The notes under the pieces: generated by a model
Told to the model about the DNA's origin: nothing
The model's input: only the letters and a program-made list of their open reading frames with translations
The model's database searches: none
Translations under genes and position numbers: made by a program
Assembly (NCBI GenBank): GCA_937942465.1
Contig: CALDEO010000229.1
Span: forward strand, 1-7,844
From: an uncultured Saprospiraceae bacterium
Lineage (GTDB): Bacteria > Bacteroidota > Bacteroidia > Chitinophagales > Saprospiraceae
DNA length: 7,844 nt
Reading direction: 5' to 3'
In this document: one piece after another, positions 1 through 6,842 of the stretch
Position numbering within the stretch: position 1 is the first letter of the stretch
Layout: every line of letters begins with the position of its first letter

Positions 1-74
1 TAAGTGAGTTTGGTGCTATCTCTGATCGCTTAATCGGAGTCACTACATTGAGTTCTCTATATTTGGGAAGATAA
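1..74 (+). CDS. Possible C-terminal tail of an upstream gene (partial)
   Basis: One plus-strand frame is open from the left edge (first full codon at base 3) to a TAA at 72-74. It encodes 23 residues beginning SEFGAISDRLIGV and ending SSLYLGR. The other two plus frames have stops within the first 33 bases. The tail ends 8 bases before the stop codon of the convergent hydrolase gene, a normal gap for tail-to-tail bacterial genes, and no terminator lies between them. The fragment is too short to assign a family, and an open stretch of this length could occur by chance. Reading further left would settle it. Confidence 0.35.
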   Translation, partial: SEFGAISDRLIGVTTLSSLYLGR

Positions 75-82
75 ATTGAAGA

Positions 83-877
83 CTATGCTAAACCCAAAGA
101 CACTTTATTAATAAAGTCAATTGATACTTTATTAAACAACGTAGGTTTATCAATATTCACAACATGGCCACACTCTGGTAATACAGCCATTTCTGATTTC
201 TGATGTTTCTTGACGATATACTCGACTGGTGGTAAGAACATGTAGTCCTCATCTCCCATAACATAAAGTGTAGGTATTGCAATATCAACAGATCTGAATA
301 ATCTAAGAATAGGTCTTACACCTGCTCCCAACTTAAACCATCTGATAAATTCTTTTTGGTACAGCTTCTTAGCTTCATTGATAAAAATATTACGAGACTT
401 AGAATGTTTGCGTCGAGGCATAACGACACAAGCAAAAAATCGGTACAATAACATAAACGGAAGTACTGACTTGAACATCACCCCCAGTTTCATTAATATC
501 TGAGATCTAATGTTGAGCTTTAATATTGCTCCACCCATGACCATACTCTTGACCAATTCAGGTCGCATTTCCGCTGCCTTTCTTATCAATATTGTCCCCA
601 TCGATATCCCTACGAAATGAGACTCTTTTATTTTTAAATGATCTAATACTTCAATAATATCATTGGTCACAAACTCAAAAGTATACTTCTTAATATTGTT
701 GGGACTAAACTTAGCTTGAGACAAACCATGACCCCTAAGATCAATCAGTAAAAGATTGAACTCTTTCCTAAACTCCCTCAACTGTCTAAACCAGATAGAA
801 GAAGTACCTCCAGCGCCGTGGATGAACGTCACCCACTCTGTTGAAGTTTCGTGATGATATTGTTTAAAATGAAGCAT
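83..877 (-). CDS. Alpha/beta hydrolase fold protein
   Basis: A 264-residue cytoplasmic alpha/beta hydrolase of usual family length. Visible motifs in order are the oxyanion-hole segment HGAGG at residues 20-24, DLRGHG at 46-51, and the nucleophile elbow GISMG at 90-94 with Ser92. The acid region GDED is at 208-211, with Asp211 best placed as the catalytic acid, and His238 lies in ECGHVV. The triad therefore looks complete. Residues about 125-155, between the elbow and the acid, form a hydrophobic then basic cap (LPFMLLYRFFACVVMPRRK), which usually shapes the substrate pocket and could touch a membrane. There is no signal peptide. The substrate cannot be told: esterases, lactonases, haloperoxidase-like and C-C hydrolases share these motifs. 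The ATG at 875-877 is the only start giving the full N-terminal strand. The gene is divergent from the efflux genes and need not be related to them. Confidence 0.9.
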   Translation of the reverse strand: MLHFKQYHHETSTEWVTFIHGAGGTSSIWFRQLREFRKEFNLLLIDLRGHGLSQAKFSPNNIKKYTFEFVTNDIIEVLDHLKIKESHFVGISMGTILIRKAAEMRPELVKSMVMGGAILKLNIRSQILMKLGVMFKSVLPFMLLYRFFACVVMPRRKHSKSRNIFINEAKKLYQKEFIRWFKLGAGVRPILRLFRSVDIAIPTLYVMGDEDYMFLPPVEYIVKKHQKSEMAVLPECGHVVNIDKPTLFNKVSIDFINKVSLGLA

Positions 878-949
878 AATGTAAAGGTAAAGTTACTTGG
901 TCACATTTATAGAATATCTTTAGAACAAATAGGTTTATCCAATTTCCAA

Positions 950-970
950 CTGTTTTTATATAATAAACAG
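950..970. repeat. Inverted repeat in the hydrolase/tolC divergent region
   Basis: CTGTTT at 950-955 is the exact reverse complement of AAACAG at 965-970, separated by nine AT-rich bases. It lies between the two divergent genes, 52 bases before the TolC-like start, where an operator or an AT-rich promoter spacer would be expected. The arms are only 6 bp, so chance is possible. No full TAnnTTTG promoter match was found in 878-1021; the nearest is TATCTTTA at 915-922. Confidence 0.3.
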
Positions 971-996
971 CTCTGTTACGATATTTATTAAAGATA

Positions 997-1018
997 TTGA
1001 CATTAAATTAATTGTCAA
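997..1018. promoter_or_regulatory. Near-palindromic operator-like site just before the tolC-like start
   Basis: TTGACA at 997-1002 is matched by its exact reverse complement TGTCAA at 1013-1018. Including the AT-rich centre, 9 of the 11 symmetric positions pair, with the axis between 1007 and 1008. The site ends three bases before the ATG at 1022. There it could bind a dimeric regulator that blocks transcription, or form a small hairpin that hides the start codon. No regulator gene is adjacent, so the role is inferred from position and symmetry only. Confidence 0.4.
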
Positions 1019-1021
1019 GCA

Positions 1022-2446
1022 ATGCAACTGTACTTTAACCTAATAATAATTTCGATATTCATTACTGTTAATGCTAGTGCTCAAGAGCAATGGGATCTTC
1101 AAAAATGTATCACACATGCTCAAAAACAGAGCATATCTATACAACAAGCTAATCTCGCAATTGATCAAGCAGAGATATCAGAAAAAATATCGAAACATAG
1201 CCGATATCCTAATCTTAATGGTAGCTCCAATCTCAACTGGAATTTTGGTCGATCGATAGAACCGACAACCAACGAGTTTGTGAGTTCGACTTTCTTGTCT
1301 AACAATCTCTCGCTTAATACAGGAGTGACCCTTTATAATGGTGGTCGTATCAAAAACCAAATACAGCAAAGCAAAATCAACAAAGAAGCTGCTATGCAAG
1401 ATGCAGAAGATACAGAACGAACACTTGCGTTGAATGTCGCTACATTATATCTCAATGTATTATTTGCTAAGGATAGAATGAAAATTGCTGATCGCCAATA
1501 CGAATTAGCCAAGACACAACTGGACCAAATAAATAAACTCATACGTGTAGGTAGTAGACCAGAAAACGATCGATACGACATCGAAGCGCAAATAACGAAT
1601 GCCGAGCAGACCTCAGTACAATCCAAAAACGTCTACGAAATCAATGTCCTCAACTTAAAGCAACTACTGAGACTAGAGCCTAGTGCTCCATTCGAAATAG
1701 TAACACCTCCTAGCAACCTAGAAGTGACAGATGATCCAGATATATTGACATTTGACGAAGTATACAGAAAAGGACTGACCAATCAACCTAATATCAAAGC
1801 AGGAGACCTCCGGTACGAGAGTGCTATACTAGATAAGAAAGTAGCTAATGCTGCCCTACTCCCAAGTCTAACAGTCGGTGCATCTGTAGGTACTAACTAT
1901 TCTAACAAAGGAATATCCATTGATGGATTTGATCAGGTGGTACAACAGAGCAATGTGCTTATCGATGGTACTCCAGCTGTGATCGGGACCAATCAACTAG
2001 TACCTATCACATCGCAATCAGGGTATTTTACACAGTTAGACGAGAACGTGTCTTATGGTGTTGGATTTGGCTTAAATATCCCGATCTATAATCGATACCA
2101 AAATAAGGGTAATGTAGAACGAGCAAAAATAGGCATCGAGAGTGCTCGCCTATCTACAGAGCAGTTGAAAGAAAACTTAAAGATCAATATACAACAAGCA
2201 CTAGCAGATGCTAGAGCAGCAAAACGTGCCTATATAGCAGCTCAGAAAAACAACAAAGCCCAGTCAGCAGCATTCAATAATGCTCAGAAAAGATTTGACC
2301 TAGGCGCTATCAACACCTATGACTATAATAATGCATTGACAACAAAGGAAAATGCAGATATCGATCTATTGATCGCTAAGTACGATTACTTATTCAGAGT
2401 GAAAGTCATAGATTTCTATCTTGGAAAGCCTTTAAACATCAACTAG
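1022..2446 (+). CDS. TolC family outer-membrane efflux protein
   Basis: A 474-residue outer-membrane channel of the OEP/TolC family, normally a trimer forming a beta-barrel with a long periplasmic alpha-helical tunnel. A signal peptide spans about residues 1-20, with cleavage probable at NASA|QEQW, which fixes the start. Two OEP repeats are visible, about 24-215 and 245-468. Each has long amphipathic, Gln/Ala/Asn-rich helices, for example LAIDQAEISEKISKHSRYP near 46-63 and ANAALLPSLTVGASVGTNYS near 275-293. The conserved RYP/LLP-type turns lead into barrel strands with alternating aromatic and polar residues. The QKRFDLGAINTYDYNNA segment at 422-438 is the typical family motif before the last helix. 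Downstream is a matching periplasmic adaptor, so this is the exit duct of a tripartite exporter. The inner-membrane pump and substrate are not identifiable here. Confidence 0.95.
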   Translation: MQLYFNLIIISIFITVNASAQEQWDLQKCITHAQKQSISIQQANLAIDQAEISEKISKHSRYPNLNGSSNLNWNFGRSIEPTTNEFVSSTFLSNNLSLNTGVTLYNGGRIKNQIQQSKINKEAAMQDAEDTERTLALNVATLYLNVLFAKDRMKIADRQYELAKTQLDQINKLIRVGSRPENDRYDIEAQITNAEQTSVQSKNVYEINVLNLKQLLRLEPSAPFEIVTPPSNLEVTDDPDILTFDEVYRKGLTNQPNIKAGDLRYESAILDKKVANAALLPSLTVGASVGTNYSNKGISIDGFDQVVQQSNVLIDGTPAVIGTNQLVPITSQSGYFTQLDENVSYGVGFGLNIPIYNRYQNKGNVERAKIGIESARLSTEQLKENLKINIQQALADARAAKRAYIAAQKNNKAQSAAFNNAQKRFDLGAINTYDYNNALTTKENADIDLLIAKYDYLFRVKVIDFYLGKPLNIN

Positions 2447-2463
2447 TCTGTACATTTATAGTC

Positions 2464-2487
2464 GACATGATATCATGTCACTTTTTT
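2464..2487 (+). terminator. Palindrome plus T-run between the tolC-like and adaptor genes
   Basis: Bases 2464-2479 read GACATGATATCATGTC, a perfect 16-base palindrome, followed after two bases by six T (2482-2487). It can fold as a 6-bp GACATG/CATGTC stem with an ATAT loop, in the order of an intrinsic terminator. The stem is short and half A/T, so termination would be weak or partial. It may instead lower adaptor expression relative to the channel, act as an mRNA stability element, or be a regulator site for the adaptor gene 45 bases downstream. Confidence 0.45.
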
Positions 2488-2531
2488 AATCAACTACTCA
2501 GAATTGCTTCTCATAAAAATACGCTTGCGTT

Positions 2532-3896
2532 ATGGCTAAGAATAGTAAAAGAAAATATTGGATCATTGGCTTATTAATCTTGCTACTTGTAGTGGTGGGT
2601 ATTTCGGTAATGAAATTTCAAAGTAAGCCTAAAGGAATAGAGGTAACGGTAGAGAAAGCAGCTAAAAGAACGATCCTAGAGACGGTATCAGCATCTGGGA
2701 AGGTATTCCCGGAAACGGAAATAAAAATAAGCTCAGATGTATCGGGTGAGATCGTAGAACTGTATGTAGAAGAAGGTGATAGTGTGGTCATCGGTATGAT
2801 CCTAGCCAAAATAGATCCTGATGCATACGTATCTGCTGTAGAGCGAGGAACTGCGAGTGTCAATACAACTAAGTCTCAAGTGTCGATGTCGAGAAGTCAA
2901 GTGCAGAGTAGCATCGCTCAAAAAGAACAAATAGTAGCGCAACTAGCTAATGCTAGAACAATACACAAAAGAAATATTCAACTCAAAGAGGATGGTGTCA
3001 TATCTACTCAAGAATATGAGCAATCAGAATCTAATCTACTAGGACTTGAGGCAAACCTCAGAGCCTCAGAAGCTAGTATCAAGTCAGCCGAACAAAGTGC
3101 TGAAAGTGCCGAATACTCTGTAAAAAGTGCTGAAGCAAGCCTCAAAGAACTCCGTACCAACCTAAGTCGTACAACGATCAAAGCACCTGCTAGTGGTATC
3201 ATATCTAGTCTCTCAGTAGAAAAAGGTGAGCGAGTAGTAGGTACAATACAGATGGCTGGTACAGAGATGATGCGAGTAGCTAATCTAAGTGCTATGGAAG
3301 TACAGGTGGATGTATCTGAAAACGATATCCTCAGAGTAAAAGTAGGCGACAACGTAGATATCGAAGTCGATGCTTATCTAGATAAAATATTCACCGGTAA
3401 GGTAACTGAGATCGCTAATAGTGCCTCTAATATATCGACTGGAGCTATGAGTCTCAACACTGGATCTGTGACCAACTTTGTAGTAAAAATAAGAATAGAT
3501 ACAAAGTCTTATCAAGACATCGTCAACCGAGGAATCAAGTATCCATTCAGACCAGGGATGTCAGCATCTGTTGATGTATTTACCAATCAAGTAGACGATG
3601 CGCTGACGGTACCTATCCAAGCAGTAACCACTCGCGAACCAGAAGATATAGATAGCACTTCAACCAAATCTGACAATGATGAACTCCTTGAGGTAGTATT
3701 CATCATGGAAGCTGATACGGTACGTATGCAAGAGGTATCAAGCGACATACAAGATGACGACTATATCATAATCACCAAAGGAGTCAATGTAGGAGATCAG
3801 ATTGTGACAGGACCATACTCAGCAGTATCTAAGAAGCTAGAGGACGGTAAAGAAGTACGACTTAAAGAAGAAGATAAAGATGGAAAACGTAAGTAA
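2532..3896 (+). CDS. HlyD/MacA-type periplasmic adaptor (membrane fusion) protein
   Basis: A 454-residue adaptor that would link an inner-membrane transporter to the TolC-type channel encoded just upstream. A short basic N-terminus (MAKNSKRK) precedes an uncleaved membrane anchor at about 9-28; there is no lipobox. The first half of the lipoyl domain is at 64-97 (DVSGEIVELYVEEGDSV). A long coiled-coil hairpin spans about 98-213. The second lipoyl half is at 214-238 (KAPASGIISSLSVEKGERV), followed by a beta-barrel at about 253-350 and a membrane-proximal domain from about 355. The descending helix contains a near-perfect heptad series around SAEQSAESAEYSVKSAEA (residues 185-202). A Ser/Asp-rich acidic loop at 371-386 interrupts the last domain. 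Domain order and length fit MacA-like or RND adaptors, but the pump class cannot be decided without the partner. The ATG at 2532 is the only start that includes the basic residues and anchor. Confidence 0.94.
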   Translation: MAKNSKRKYWIIGLLILLLVVVGISVMKFQSKPKGIEVTVEKAAKRTILETVSASGKVFPETEIKISSDVSGEIVELYVEEGDSVVIGMILAKIDPDAYVSAVERGTASVNTTKSQVSMSRSQVQSSIAQKEQIVAQLANARTIHKRNIQLKEDGVISTQEYEQSESNLLGLEANLRASEASIKSAEQSAESAEYSVKSAEASLKELRTNLSRTTIKAPASGIISSLSVEKGERVVGTIQMAGTEMMRVANLSAMEVQVDVSENDILRVKVGDNVDIEVDAYLDKIFTGKVTEIANSASNISTGAMSLNTGSVTNFVVKIRIDTKSYQDIVNRGIKYPFRPGMSASVDVFTNQVDDALTVPIQAVTTREPEDIDSTSTKSDNDELLEVVFIMEADTVRMQEVSSDIQDDDYIIITKGVNVGDQIVTGPYSAVSKKLEDGKEVRLKEEDKDGKRK

Positions 3897-4488
3897 TAAG
3901 GCCGCATTAATCATATTTACAAAGAATCCAGTATTAGGTAAAGTCAAAACCCGAGTTGCTAAGGATGCAGGTGATGAAAAAGCCTTAGAAATATATAAAG
4001 AACTACTCACAATCACTAGAGCCCTCGCAGTCTCTGTAAAGTGTGATGTACTCGTATACTACAGCGATAAGATCGTGTCTGATGAGTGGGATACGATATT
4101 GTGTCATAAAAAACAGCAAGTAGGTGATGATCTAGGCCAGAGGATGAGCCAAGCTTTTAAGGAGTCTTTCGACGAATATGATCGATTGTTTCTAATCGGT
4201 AGTGATTGTCCATATATCAACTCAGAGACTGTCCACGAGGCATTCTCAGTATTGAATACACATGACCTTGTATTAGGACCCGTTACCGACGGAGGGTATT
4301 TTGGTATTGGTATGAATAAGCATGTACCTGAGGTATTCCAAGATGTCACGTGGTCATCGGAGCATGTACTCGGACAGACGATCGAAATTGCTGACAACCT
4401 CGATATGGAAATAAGCTTATTGGATACTTTAGACGATATCGATCATTACGATGATTGGTTGATCTATCAGTCATCAACTGGCCTCTAG
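3880..4488 (+). CDS. TIGR04282/DUF2064 family GT-A-fold glycosyltransferase
   Basis: A 202-residue soluble protein, the usual length for this family, related to nucleotide-sugar-binding GT-A folds. Diagnostic segments in order: LIIFTKNPVLGKVKTR at 10-25 (nucleotide-binding loop with Lys/Arg), VGDDLGQRM at 81-89, IGSDCPYI at 106-113, LGPVTDGGYFGIGM at 132-145, WSSEHVLGQT at 158-167, and the acidic tail LDTLDDIDHYDDW at 181-193. The SDCP and TDGGY segments are the likely metal and substrate contacts. Public annotation often calls the family an arsenosugar-biosynthesis glycosyltransferase, but no arsenic gene is visible here, so the true substrate is unknown. Its ATG lies inside the end of the adaptor gene (17-base overlap, different frame), and no other Met precedes the first motif. 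This implies co-transcription and perhaps translational coupling with the exporter genes, or simply compact packing. Confidence 0.9.
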   Translation: MENVSNKAALIIFTKNPVLGKVKTRVAKDAGDEKALEIYKELLTITRALAVSVKCDVLVYYSDKIVSDEWDTILCHKKQQVGDDLGQRMSQAFKESFDEYDRLFLIGSDCPYINSETVHEAFSVLNTHDLVLGPVTDGGYFGIGMNKHVPEVFQDVTWSSEHVLGQTIEIADNLDMEISLLDTLDDIDHYDDWLIYQSSTGL

Positions 4489-5505
4489 GTAAGCTCTTAA
4501 GTCTTCTACCATCTGATCAGACATTTTTTCTTGAGGGTACTGAGGCATGTAAGATCTCTTACCTGACTTCACGGGTACTCCCCATCTTATAACTTGATAG
4601 ATAGAGTGCCTTGTATACCCATCGATATGTCTCTTGAGATGACGTAAACTCATCTTATGAGTATCTAAGTGTAGGTATGAATACTTCTGCTTTTCATGAC
4701 AGTACATACAACTATGCTCATAGATAAGCTTTCCATTATCTGGTTTACCTACTAGATCTAGGTATCCTTCTTTACGACTATCTGGTGGTTTAGAAAATGT
4801 CGCTGGACTAAAGTTTAAGTATTTGCTTGACAGCAAATCTAATGCCTCTGATCTACTATCATCTTCACCGTTCAATACTTCATTGACGAAGTCTACTTCC
4901 TCTCCTGCCATTGCTAGATCTCCCATCTTGATATCTATTGTCCACATGTATGCAAGGATCGACTCTATCTCCCACTCTTGGAGAGCTCTACCTTGAGCAC
5001 ATTCTGTAGCACATAACTGTATCGCCTCACGTACATCCCCACGAGCGGCATCTACTAGAGCTCCATATTTTTTGTCATAGTCTCCATTGTAATATGTGTC
5101 TCTATTGACTGCTCCGTATAGTGTAGTACCTTGCAGAAAAGGGATTCCTTTTTCTACGGCATATTCTAGTCGCTCTTGCGGATCAGGATACGCCAAGTCA
5201 GGATCTTCTTTAACCACATTGTGGCACGATATACATACGAAATGCTTTGATTGTTTTTTAGTTTTCTTCCCATTCAGCTTCTGAGCGAATCCATCCTTGA
5301 TGATCGCCTCTCCTGCTGCTGCAGATACTCCATCAACAAATTTTGGATACTTACCTAGATTGGGTGAGTCACCTAGTTTAACCAATACATCGGCTAGACT
5401 ATCCGTTGCCTTAAATGGCGTATCCTCTACCGCAATAGACGTAAAGCCAAGGGCCAATACTAACATCAAAATGCTAGCAGCTACTATTTTTATTTTTTTC
5501 AACAT
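4474..5505 (-). CDS. Diheme c-type cytochrome
   Basis: A 343-residue exported cytochrome with two covalent haem sites, CISCH at 91-95 and CMYCH at 266-270. The N-terminus MLKKIKIVAASILMLVLALG is a Sec signal peptide or membrane anchor. The C-terminal domain (about 254-343) looks like a classical class I cytochrome c domain, with NGKLIYEHSC before the haem and RSYMPQYP near 318-324 giving Met320 as the likely sixth ligand. The first domain (about 60-200) is longer and carries two further cysteines, C165 and C169 (CATEC); its distal ligand is unclear (Met188, Met194 or Met199). An earlier in-frame ATG at 5560-5562 would add 19 non-signal-like residues inside the upstream gene. The start at 5503-5505 shares one base with the upstream TAA and is preferred. 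Last gene of a minus-strand operon with the barrel and lipoprotein cytochrome; probable periplasmic electron carrier or oxidoreductase subunit. Confidence 0.9.
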   Translation of the reverse strand: MLKKIKIVAASILMLVLALGFTSIAVEDTPFKATDSLADVLVKLGDSPNLGKYPKFVDGVSAAAGEAIIKDGFAQKLNGKKTKKQSKHFVCISCHNVVKEDPDLAYPDPQERLEYAVEKGIPFLQGTTLYGAVNRDTYYNGDYDKKYGALVDAARGDVREAIQLCATECAQGRALQEWEIESILAYMWTIDIKMGDLAMAGEEVDFVNEVLNGEDDSRSEALDLLSSKYLNFSPATFSKPPDSRKEGYLDLVGKPDNGKLIYEHSCMYCHEKQKYSYLHLDTHKMSLRHLKRHIDGYTRHSIYQVIRWGVPVKSGKRSYMPQYPQEKMSDQMVEDLRAYLEAS

Positions 5506-6368
5506 TATAATGTAAATAATCTCGCTATTGTAAATCCTAATCGGTACTCTCCATCTCCCCAACTCGTCCTAGTATATGGGATAAAATCGGTCTCGACTAG
5601 TCCAGTTGCATTGGTGAAGTTGATCTGAAAGACATGACCACCTCCTGTATCCCACTCCATACCAAAACCCAATGGTGGGTAATAATCATTAGCAGCAGTA
5701 CGTAACTCTGAGATTGGGAATATAAGATCTCCAATAAGACCTATAGATTTTGTCAACTGTACTCTAAATCCTGCACCAATATTGACTAAGTCATTTTTGT
5801 CAGCAGATTCTACTAAGTTTCTGAATGTCCAACCAAAAGAAAACTGAGCTGAAAATCTTGGTGAAAATTTACGTGCTAATATCGTCTCTAGGTGATATGA
5901 AGTACGATGAGACCCTTTGTCAAAAAAGCTCAAAACACCAGGTGTCTCACTACCCTTCATCGTCGTTACAGATGCGACACCTGCTACCGCTAGACTGAAT
6001 GGGTTACGACCATTAATCTCTTGTGTGATTATTCTGTATTTGAATACTCCATTGACATTCTGACGCAATGGACCTGCACCTTTGGCTCTATTGATACCAA
6101 CCATAAATTTATCAGTAAGTCCATATTCGAACCCTATGAGTACGTCTGTCGCATTTTCTAATCCATAAAATGATCTCCAGCCTCCTGCATCACCAGCAAA
6201 ATCACCAAATCTATGCGATATACGCATATCCATCTTGCCCTGTTTGATGGTTTCTACAGAGTGAGAGTTTATCACTCGTGTATCTTTGAATGTCTCAAAG
6301 ACGGTCTCTTGTGCATTAGCAGCTACTAAAGCTAGACAGCATACGAGTATTGTGTATAAGTTCTTCAT
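5505..6368 (-). CDS. DUF5777-like outer-membrane beta-barrel protein
   Basis: A 287-residue exported protein with a signal peptide at 1-19 (cleavage probable at AANA|QETV). The mature part alternates short hydrophobic/aromatic strands with polar turns, as expected for an outer-membrane beta-barrel of roughly 10-12 strands. It ends in a strand-like beta-signal (YRLGFTIARLFTL). Segments typical of the DUF5777 family as I know it are FKDTRVINSHSVETIKQG at 27-44, RISHRFGDF at 49-57, YGLENATDVLIGFEYGLTDKF at 68-88 and LGFGMEW at 233-239. DUF5777 has no established biochemical function, although such genes often accompany cytochromes and YceI-type proteins. The start at 6366-6368 was chosen because an upstream in-frame ATG (6399-6401) adds 11 residues before a normal signal peptide. 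It follows the lipoprotein gene by 48 bases and overlaps the diheme cytochrome start by one base. Confidence 0.88.
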   Translation of the reverse strand: MKNLYTILVCCLALVAANAQETVFETFKDTRVINSHSVETIKQGKMDMRISHRFGDFAGDAGGWRSFYGLENATDVLIGFEYGLTDKFMVGINRAKGAGPLRQNVNGVFKYRIITQEINGRNPFSLAVAGVASVTTMKGSETPGVLSFFDKGSHRTSYHLETILARKFSPRFSAQFSFGWTFRNLVESADKNDLVNIGAGFRVQLTKSIGLIGDLIFPISELRTAANDYYPPLGFGMEWDTGGGHVFQINFTNATGLVETDFIPYTRTSWGDGEYRLGFTIARLFTL

Positions 6369-6416
6369 GTCAGATATTATGTAACATTCGTCGTAAGACA
6401 AATGAAAGAATTGAGT

Positions 6417-6782
6417 TTATTTTTCTGGATAGCCTGCCTCTGCCCAACAAGCAAATAAATTATATTGATCATCTGTAAGTTGTACTGTAGGTACTTCTAT
6501 ATCATATGATGGCGGCATGTCACGAGTTTCTAGTACCTCATTAAAAAAATTGCCAGTTGTTATAGCATCTTGCAGCTCCGCATAGCTAGAGTATCTATCT
6601 TGTTGTCCTATACCGGTGTGACACCCTACATAAGCACAGGTCTCTTGTATTAGAGGAGCAATATCTGCATCATACGTCACCGTATCAACACCACATACCG
6701 TCTCTACCGGTTCAAACTTATCACGCATACAACTCGCTAGAATTAGAATCATAGAGAAAATACCGAAAATTACTTTTTTCAT
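6417..6782 (-). CDS. Small lipoprotein cytochrome with a CX4CH haem site
   Basis: A 121-residue predicted lipoprotein. MKKVIFGIFSMILILASC is a signal peptide with lipobox LASC, so Cys18 would be lipidated. The residues after it (MRDKFEP) do not by themselves settle inner versus outer membrane. The mature protein has one haem-like site, CAYVGCH at 49-55, spaced CX4CH instead of CX2CH. It also has MPP at 89-91, whose Met89 is a good sixth ligand, and a terminal helix LTDDQYNLFACWAEAGYPE typical of small cytochrome c domains. DADIAPLIQETC before the haem matches the usual first helix. Cys30 and Cys111 are additional cysteines. The ATG at 6780-6782 is chosen over the ATG at 6845 because the longer form buries the signal peptide and starts inside the probable promoter. 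First gene of the operon with the barrel and diheme cytochrome. Confidence 0.85.
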   Translation of the reverse strand: MKKVIFGIFSMILILASCMRDKFEPVETVCGVDTVTYDADIAPLIQETCAYVGCHTGIGQQDRYSSYAELQDAITTGNFFNEVLETRDMPPSYDIEVPTVQLTDDQYNLFACWAEAGYPEK

Positions 6783-6842
6783 ATTCTGATTGATTAATAA
6801 ATATATTAACGTTGATTTTGATGTGTAAGTACCGTTGAAACC

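Noticed and set aside
915..922. TATCTTTA as a promoter for the tolC-like gene
   Set aside because: One mismatch to TAnnTTTG and the nearest TTG (897-899) is only 15 bases upstream; not strong enough to list.
1333..1626. 97-codon minus-strand ORF inside the tolC-like gene
   Set aside because: Antisense shadow of a well-supported gene with no independent evidence. The similar antisense frames at 1178-1399, 2618-2863, 4104-4397 and 7063-7338 were rejected for the same reason.
3008..3352. 114-codon minus-strand ORF inside the adaptor gene
   Set aside because: Ser/Leu-rich antisense shadow of the repetitive coiled-coil coding region; no signal or motif.
3880..4488. Arsenosugar biosynthesis locus
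   Set aside because: The family name in public annotation suggests it, but no arsenic methyltransferase, radical SAM or regulator gene is present nearby.
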